A stretch of DNA of 64,000 nt from Beta vulgaris subsp. vulgaris (Eukaryota; Streptophyta; Magnoliopsida; Caryophyllales; Amaranthaceae): assembly GCF_026745355.1 (NCBI RefSeq), contig NC_079205.1, forward strand, positions 58,095,058 to 58,159,057, read 5' to 3'. Below the pieces are notes generated by a model, which was given only the letters and a program-made list of their open reading frames with translations, was not told the origin of the DNA and ran no database searches. Positions within the stretch are counted from its first letter, which is position 1; each line of letters starts with the position of its first letter. The position numbers were made by a program, and so were the translations under genes. Of this stretch, positions 58,193-64,000 are shown piece by piece.

Positions 58193-59027
58193 ATCCACTT
58201 GACTTGAACATTGATTTTTTTTGCATTTCTGTTATCAAGTACAATTCTAAGCGGTCAGTCTTCACCGAGGGCTGCCCAATTAATTACTTAGATATATCAA
58301 GTAAAATATGTCTCAAAATTTGATTTGATGATTGTATGTTAAACATATATGACTGTATGAATTAGGCAAGTATGTCTATATGTCATTTATAATTGTGTTA
58401 ATTACTTAGCCGCTGCCTCCTATTTTTTCTCTCTAAAATCCTTGCCTTCTATACCCCTTTTTCATCGGTTAGGAGCTGTTATGGATGTTTTCATTCATGG
58501 TAAGCTTCTTTTCCCTTTTATTTTCAGTTTTTAGTTTCTTTTCTTGTTTTTTGAATAAATTAGTATCTTTTTATGAGATTTTTTTTGTCTCTGTTATGGA
58601 GATGCTCTTTTCTCTTATGAGAGTTGTGAGTATGTTTTTTTTTTTTTTTTAGGTATGAAAAATTATTCTCATGGTTGAAGTTCAAGACTCAACATGATGG
58701 TATTGGAATAAAATATATCATATCACTTAGATTAATAAAAATTTGTATCCATTGACACACTTTTTACTGAAAACAACTATGATTAGATATATATGCACTT
58801 TTGAAATTTTCAATTATGGGAAAAATTATAAATTTATACAAGTATATTAGAAAGCGTTCCAATCAAAGGAACAGTGCCACATGATTAAGCTTCTAATACA
58901 AAAATATTAACAATGTGTAGCTATTAGGTTCAAATAAGTGACCTCTGAAATGAAATGTGAGAGTTTAATTATCAATACACTACAATTTCAAAGTTTAATG
59001 TTTCAAGTAAAACATAATAAAGTCTTA

Positions 59028-59286
59028 CTCCCTCCGTTTCATATTAATCTACACACTTTGACATTTTACACTATTCACAAATTACACTTTGACTCTCGTT
59101 TGTGATTTATACGTAAATAAAAACATAGTCATGTGGGATCTTGTTAGATTCGTCTTTGTATGTAATTTATTAATACGTACTTTTTATAATTTTTACAAAT
59201 ACAAAACTAAAGATATATGTTTTCAAAGTTTTACATTGACATGCGTGAAAAGTGTAAGTGTGTAGATTAAAATGAAACGGAGGGAG
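59028..59286. mobile_element. Stowaway MITE
   Basis: 259 bp, TA flanks, ends CTCCCTCCGTTTCATATTAA and complement of TTAAAATGAAACGGAGGGAG. Confidence 0.9.
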
Positions 59287-59903
59287 TATAATTTTATGTA
59301 GCTATAAGGATATAGACAATGTTTTTGATTACTAAAACTTTTATCAAGGTGATAACATTTTCTTATCCCAATTTTATTGAAATTGTTATTTTTATCTCCA
59401 ACACCTTAGATTTTTTTTTTCAAAATAACTTACCATGCCATAATGTTTATTTTTCAATTTTGCACTAGACAGAAAATCACAAAAAGCTAATAAAATGAAG
59501 GATTTTTTTTTATTTTTTCCACCTTTTAAAATCCCAATTTTCAAGATAACAACCTTATAAGTTCATTTTTTTAAAAAATAACCACCTTATATAACCTCAA
59601 TTTCTTTAAATATATAACAATTGACAGATGTCGTCCAACAAATCGATCTTAAAGAAGGGTTAGGACTTTATAAACAATCTAATGAATAAAGGTGGAGGTG
59701 ATTGAATCATTCTTAAACCCTTTTTGAGGATAATTTTCTTGACGGAATTTGTTAATTGGTAGGTATTTACAAAGATTTAGGTCATATAAGGTAATTATTT
59801 TTTTAAAATTAAACATATAAGATGGTTATTTTGAAAAACTTGATTTTATAAGATGGTTTCCGTCAAAAAATCCTAAAATTAATTATGAAAGTTAGGAATA
59901 ATA

Positions 59904-60247
59904 CTCCCTCCGTCCCAAAATATATTTCCCATTTCCATTTTGGGTGTCCCAAAATATAGTTTCCATTTCCATATTTAGTTCCACATTTTTCCGTAATTTT
60001 TCTAGAAAAATCGTGTCCCATCATTTCTTTGCTTCTTGAATTTGGTTTTTTTCCTTTTTTGTTCAACCAAAATATTACAATTAATGCTCTTTCACCAATT
60101 ATTCTCCATTCTTTCTCCTAAAATCATCTTTTCCCATACAATATTTATTTAAATAAACAAATTTTTTTTATTATCTCACTTAGATTCTACTTGCATAAAT
60201 TACCGTGAAAAAAGAGAAATGAGAACTATATTTTGGGACGGAGGAAG
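59904..60247. mobile_element. Stowaway MITE, same family as 32482-32817
   Basis: 344 bp, TA flanks, ends CTCCCTCCGTCCCAAAATAT and ATATTTTGGGACGGAGGAAG. Confidence 0.9.
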
Positions 60248-60665
60248 TATTATATATTGAATAAATGTAACCGGCCTCAGATCTCTCCCGAGCTAAAATA
60301 CTACTCCGGTACTCCCTACCTAATTAAATTAAGCAACTTTGGGGTTACTTGATTAAATTGAATAAATGTAGTTACTTAATTAAATTATGGATATTCAATC
60401 ATTTAATCTTCAATACGAAAATACCATTTCATTTTGGGGTTTTCACCCAATGGTATGGACTTTGGTGAGAGAAAGAAATAAAGAATACTCTTACTTACTT
60501 TTACTTGATCCCAGTTCACGATTTCTGTTCTGTGTGTTAAGTGGAGAAGGAGATAGTTGGTGTGTTAATGGAAAAACTCCAAAAATTACCAGAAGAATTT
60601 GTTTGAAAAGTAGCGAGTATTATTTCTTATAGAATCACCTGATAGTTGCTCTGTTTAAAACTTAA

Positions 60666-62541
60666 ATGAAGATGATTTGGAGAGATATGTTGTTGTTGAG
60701 GAGTAAAACTGCTGCAATTCCACTTGTTCATTCTTCTGGTATTCTTCTTCCTTTCTTTTCTTCCAATTTCAGTTTCCATTTTCAGTTTCTATTTTCTCGT
60801 CGAAATTACACGAATGGTGCAACAAATCATCATCTTCATTTTCATGTTGATGACCGTCAATTGTTTCTAAAATCTGTGAGACATGAATGCAAATTAGGGT
60901 TTCACAAGATTAATCATCCCCTTTCTCTCTTTGATGCTATGATATCTTTGAGTCCTCTTCCTTCTCTTGGGGATTTCTGTATGCTTTTAAGTGCAATGTG
61001 TAAGATGAAACCCCACCCCCCTTTCTCCACTGTTATCTCTCTCTTTAGGCAGCTTCAGCTGTCCGGCATCTCACCCAATCTTTATTCCCTGTCCATCCTT
61101 GCCAATTGTTTACTGCCGCTCTGGTCGTGTTGATTTCGGGTTTTCTGTTCTCGCCAAGCTGTTTAAGTTTGGCCATCAACCCAATATTGTCACTTTCAAT
61201 ACCTTAATTAATGGGCTTATTCATTCTGATCGACTGGATGAAGCTGTTCAATTGCTTGATAAGACCATCAAGCTTGGCTTCCAACCTAACATCTTGACCT
61301 ACGGGACTATGTTTAAAGGTCTCTGCAAACGAGGAAACAATGTTGGTGCTCTCAAGTTGCTTAGGACTATGGAATCTCATGGCCATTACTTGCCTAATGT
61401 TGTCATATATAATACCATCATTGATAGTCTCTGCAAAGACCAGGCTGTACCTCAAGCTGTCCAACTCTTTGAGGAGATGAAAACCAAGCGCATTTCTCCA
61501 GATGTATTCACTTATCATTCTCTAATTCGAGGTATGTGCACTGTGGGGAAGTGGAAAGATGCTGAAGACATGTTGACTCAGATGTTGGACAGCAATATAG
61601 CTGCTAATGTGGAGACATACAACATGTTGATTGACATGTATTGTAAAGAGGGAATGGTTGCTGAAGCAAGGACTACTTTTGAATATATGATTCACAATGG
61701 TCAAGTTCCAAATATAATCACTTACAATGCTTTAATAGATGGATATTGCTTACGCGGTGAGATGGAAGAGGCAGAAAAGGTAATGGATTTGATGGCAAAA
61801 CATGACTGCAGACCTGATGTTGTTACTTTCAACAGCTTAATCAATGGATATTCAAAGGCTAAAAAGGTTGACAAAGCTGTGCATCTTTTCAAGGAAATGC
61901 CACATAAAGGACTTACACCTGATGTTGTCACATATAACATTCTAATTGATGCCCTCTGCAAGGACAATCAATTACATTTTGCACGCGAGCTCTTTAAAGA
62001 TATGGAATCTCATGGCTTAAAACCAAATGTAGTCACTTATTCTTCATTGATTGACGGCCTATGTCAAGACGGACTAATTGACGAGGCAATACACTTGTTT
62101 AAACACGTGAAGCATAGTTGTGTGCTCCCTAATATCATCACGTACAATATTCTAATTGATGGCTTGTGTGAAGCTGGGCAACTTGAAGAGGCTGTGAATA
62201 TCTTCTCCTTTCTTGTAGCTAAAGGGTTACCTCTAAATGTGCATACCTACACTGCAATGATCAAAGGATTTTGTAAGAAAGGGCTACTAACTGATGCTCA
62301 AGAGGTAGTAAAGAAAATGGTAGATGATGGATGTCCTCCAGATGAGTGCACCTACAATACAATTATTAGGGGATTCCTTCATGGTAATGATCTTAGCAAG
62401 GCTTTGGAGCTTGTCAGCGTTATGACCAGCAAAAGATTTGCAGCTGACGCTAAGACTACATCGTTATTTGCTTACTTACTCATTGATCCCAGAGTTAGTG
62501 AAGAAAACAAGGCCTTGCTTCAAAAGTTCTTTGAGAAATGA
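60666..62541 (+). pseudogene. PPR4: RFL P-class PPR gene with a one-base frameshift
   Basis: The first part (60666-61133) encodes the mitochondrial-type leader and the first motif; the second (frame of 61099-62541) encodes the remaining motifs to the FAYLLIDPRVSEENK tail. The break lies in the second motif at about 61107-61110, where GCCAATTGTTTACTGCC has one more T than the GCCAATTGTTACTGCC of PPR1-3. Apart from this the frame is fully open over 620 codons. Residue 5/35 pairs: CN, SN, NN, GN, ND, HN, NN, ND, ND, NN, SN, NN, TD, ND. The lesion is in a short T-run, so an assembly or read error should be excluded. If real, an internal ATG at 61099 could still give a 480-aa protein lacking the targeting leader. 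Confidence 0.88.
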
Positions 62542-63610
62542 GTAAGTACTTAATATATGCAGAAGTTAATCTTGTTAGTCATTCCTATCGTTATCTCTTC
62601 TCTGAGTGAAGTCTGTTTAGATTTAATTTTGATTGTTTGCTTTTGATTCCTACACTACGCCTCTTGAAATGTACAATTAATGGATTTTTTGAATCTATAA
62701 GCATGTAAAAATGTGCAACCTTTTCTCGTTTACAAACCACTAACTTTCTAGAACTACTGGGGCCTTCATTTGTTGCTTATGTGATCTGATAGTTAATATA
62801 AGTTTGGTGAATAATTACTTTGTCTCAAGGGAGGAGACAATTAGATTATCCCAAATTATGTAGCAATGATTGCTGTCATTATGTGCCACCAACGATTAAT
62901 TTTATTTTTAGAATATGTATATGTATATAGATCTTTTCCAGCTTCCATTTTGAAAAGCTGAATCCCCGCACTTGTACACAAAGAGTAACTTGGTTGTGCG
63001 TCTAGCTCAAAGATATCTTTGCAGGTTTCACTTAGTTGATTAAGTTGGGATTATCTAAATTTTTACATTTATAGAGGGGTTTTGTGTCAATAAGTGCTCC
63101 ATATTAGTGTGTTGCATACCCGTGTGTTTCTTTCCTTCCCCTTATTTGTTTGGAAAGAGAATAAAAGTTGCTTGACCATAATACTCTTTTCCCCCACTCT
63201 ATTAGCTATTGAGTAGGAAAACATTAATGTTGCCAAGATGTTAGGGCATGGCTTCCAGAGTACCAGTATGACAACAAGAACCAGTTTGGCATTTCCCTGC
63301 TTGCGAGAGCATTGCGTTATGTCAATCAAAGGAAAATCAATCTTGAATTGAGTTTTCCTCTGAAAATAGTTTCATGAAAAAAAAAATATCATTAAATTTT
63401 TTTCCGTCCGACCAAACACATCTATACAAAGGTTCATCTTCTTTTCCTTTTTATTTAAGTCTGTTTTTAGGCTCATAGAATTGGACATTTAACACGTATA
63501 TTGAGATGGATATTAAATTTTAGATATGCTGTTTGTTTTTGGTGGTGGGGTGATGAAGATAGTGCTTCATAACTTTGGCTGTTTAAGTTTTTAATAACTT
63601 TGGTGGTGGG
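62542..63610. other. 3' flank of PPR4
   Basis: Non-coding, partly homologous to the PPR2 3' flank (35845-36000 against 62939-63060). No gene seen. Confidence 0.55.
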
Positions 63611-63619
63611 GTGACAAAG

Positions 63620-64000
63620 AGAGTGGTCTAAATCGATTGGGGGTCGTATCACTCTTATTAAGGCTTCTCTTTCAAGCCTCCCTCTCTATTTTATGTTCCT
63701 ATTCCCCCATCCCAAAAGAGGTAAAAATTGTCAAGATCCAAAGGCAATTTTTATCATTAGTATCTTGGAGCATCTTGGAACAACTGAAACTGCTTGATGG
63801 ACTCAATATTGGAAACCTTTAAAGGAAGAATCTGGCCCTACTTTTTCGATGGATGTGGCGCTTTTTTAGTGATCCTCAATTACTATGGCAGCAGGTAATC
63901 AGATCTAAGTATCATTATGGGCCCACTCTCACCCTTGCTGATCTCGATATCCCCAGGCAAGGGGGCCCTTGGAAAGCCATTTGCTCCACAATCCTTCAAC
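63620..64000 (+). pseudogene. LINE (L1-type) reverse transcriptase C-terminal remnant, cut by window end
   Basis: Coding-like phrases in changing frames: GGRITLIKASLSSLPLYFM, KIQRQFL, then LALLFRWMWRFFSDPQLLWQ and RQGGPWKAI. These match the region after the reverse transcriptase domain (zf-RVT-associated) of plant LINEs. Several frameshifts are needed, so it is degraded. It continues beyond 64000. Confidence 0.75.

Larger units (their letters stand above)
58205..60665. other. 5' flank of PPR4, homologous to the flanks of PPR1 and PPR2
   Basis: Starting near TTGCATTTCTGTTATCAAGTAC it matches 11985 on and 32820 on (GAGGGCTGCCCAATTAATTAC), with insertions. It confirms that PPR4 is part of the same duplication series. 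Two MITEs are inside. Confidence 0.65.

Noticed and set aside
60387..60632. 81-aa frame upstream of PPR4
   Set aside because: This is the PPR promoter/5' flank; the corresponding region at PPR1 and PPR2 is not open.

Overview
This is a plant nuclear genome window: AT-rich, intron-bearing genes with GT-AG junctions, and many plant transposons. A DODA-type (LigB) dioxygenase gene carries the HP-A-N-x-T-P motif known from the betalain-lineage DODA clade. That points to the core Caryophyllales, most likely the amaranth/goosefoot/beet/spinach group; the species is my inference.

Layout, left to right. (1) 1-9354: a complete 14-exon membralin gene on the + strand (copy A). (2) 9355-16112: its 3' flank, carrying a 1.2-kb Pack-MULE with an RRP12-like gene fragment, Tourist-like MITEs and a 3.3-kb gag-only LTR retrotransposon. 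(3) 16211-18097: PPR1, an intact Rf-like (RFL) P-class PPR gene whose ATG lies about 100 bp from the 3' LTR. (4) 18754-26335: two broken membralin copies, B (exons 8-9) and C (exons 4-14 with a frameshift). (5) 26336-33969: the duplicated 3' flank, here loaded with a Helitron-like end, a 3.8-kb mariner-type element containing a 61-bp minisatellite, and Stowaway MITEs. (6) 33970-35832: PPR2, intact. (7) 37910-40064 (- strand): a three-exon DODA-like gene with damage at conserved positions. (8) 40275-44995: a Ty1/copia retrotransposon with identical 131-bp LTRs but a broken coding region, inserted about 210 bp upstream of the DODA start. (9) 45-50 kb: MITEs and a fold-back MULE-like element. (10) 50268-52145: PPR3, intact. 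(11) 54-58.2 kb: decayed exon remnants of a CIPK kinase (-) and a synaptotagmin (+). (12) 60666-62541: PPR4, split by a one-base frameshift. (13) 63620-64000: the end of a LINE reverse transcriptase region running off the window.

The main theme is a restorer-of-fertility-like PPR cluster that grew by segmental duplication of a [membralin-flank-PPR] unit. The four PPR genes are near-identical in framework but differ mainly at residues 5 and 35 of each repeat, which set RNA base preference, and they are mosaics of each other. Because the unit is duplicated inside the window, one copy often preserves the empty site of a transposon present in the other, so several insertions can be delimited to the base without outside data.
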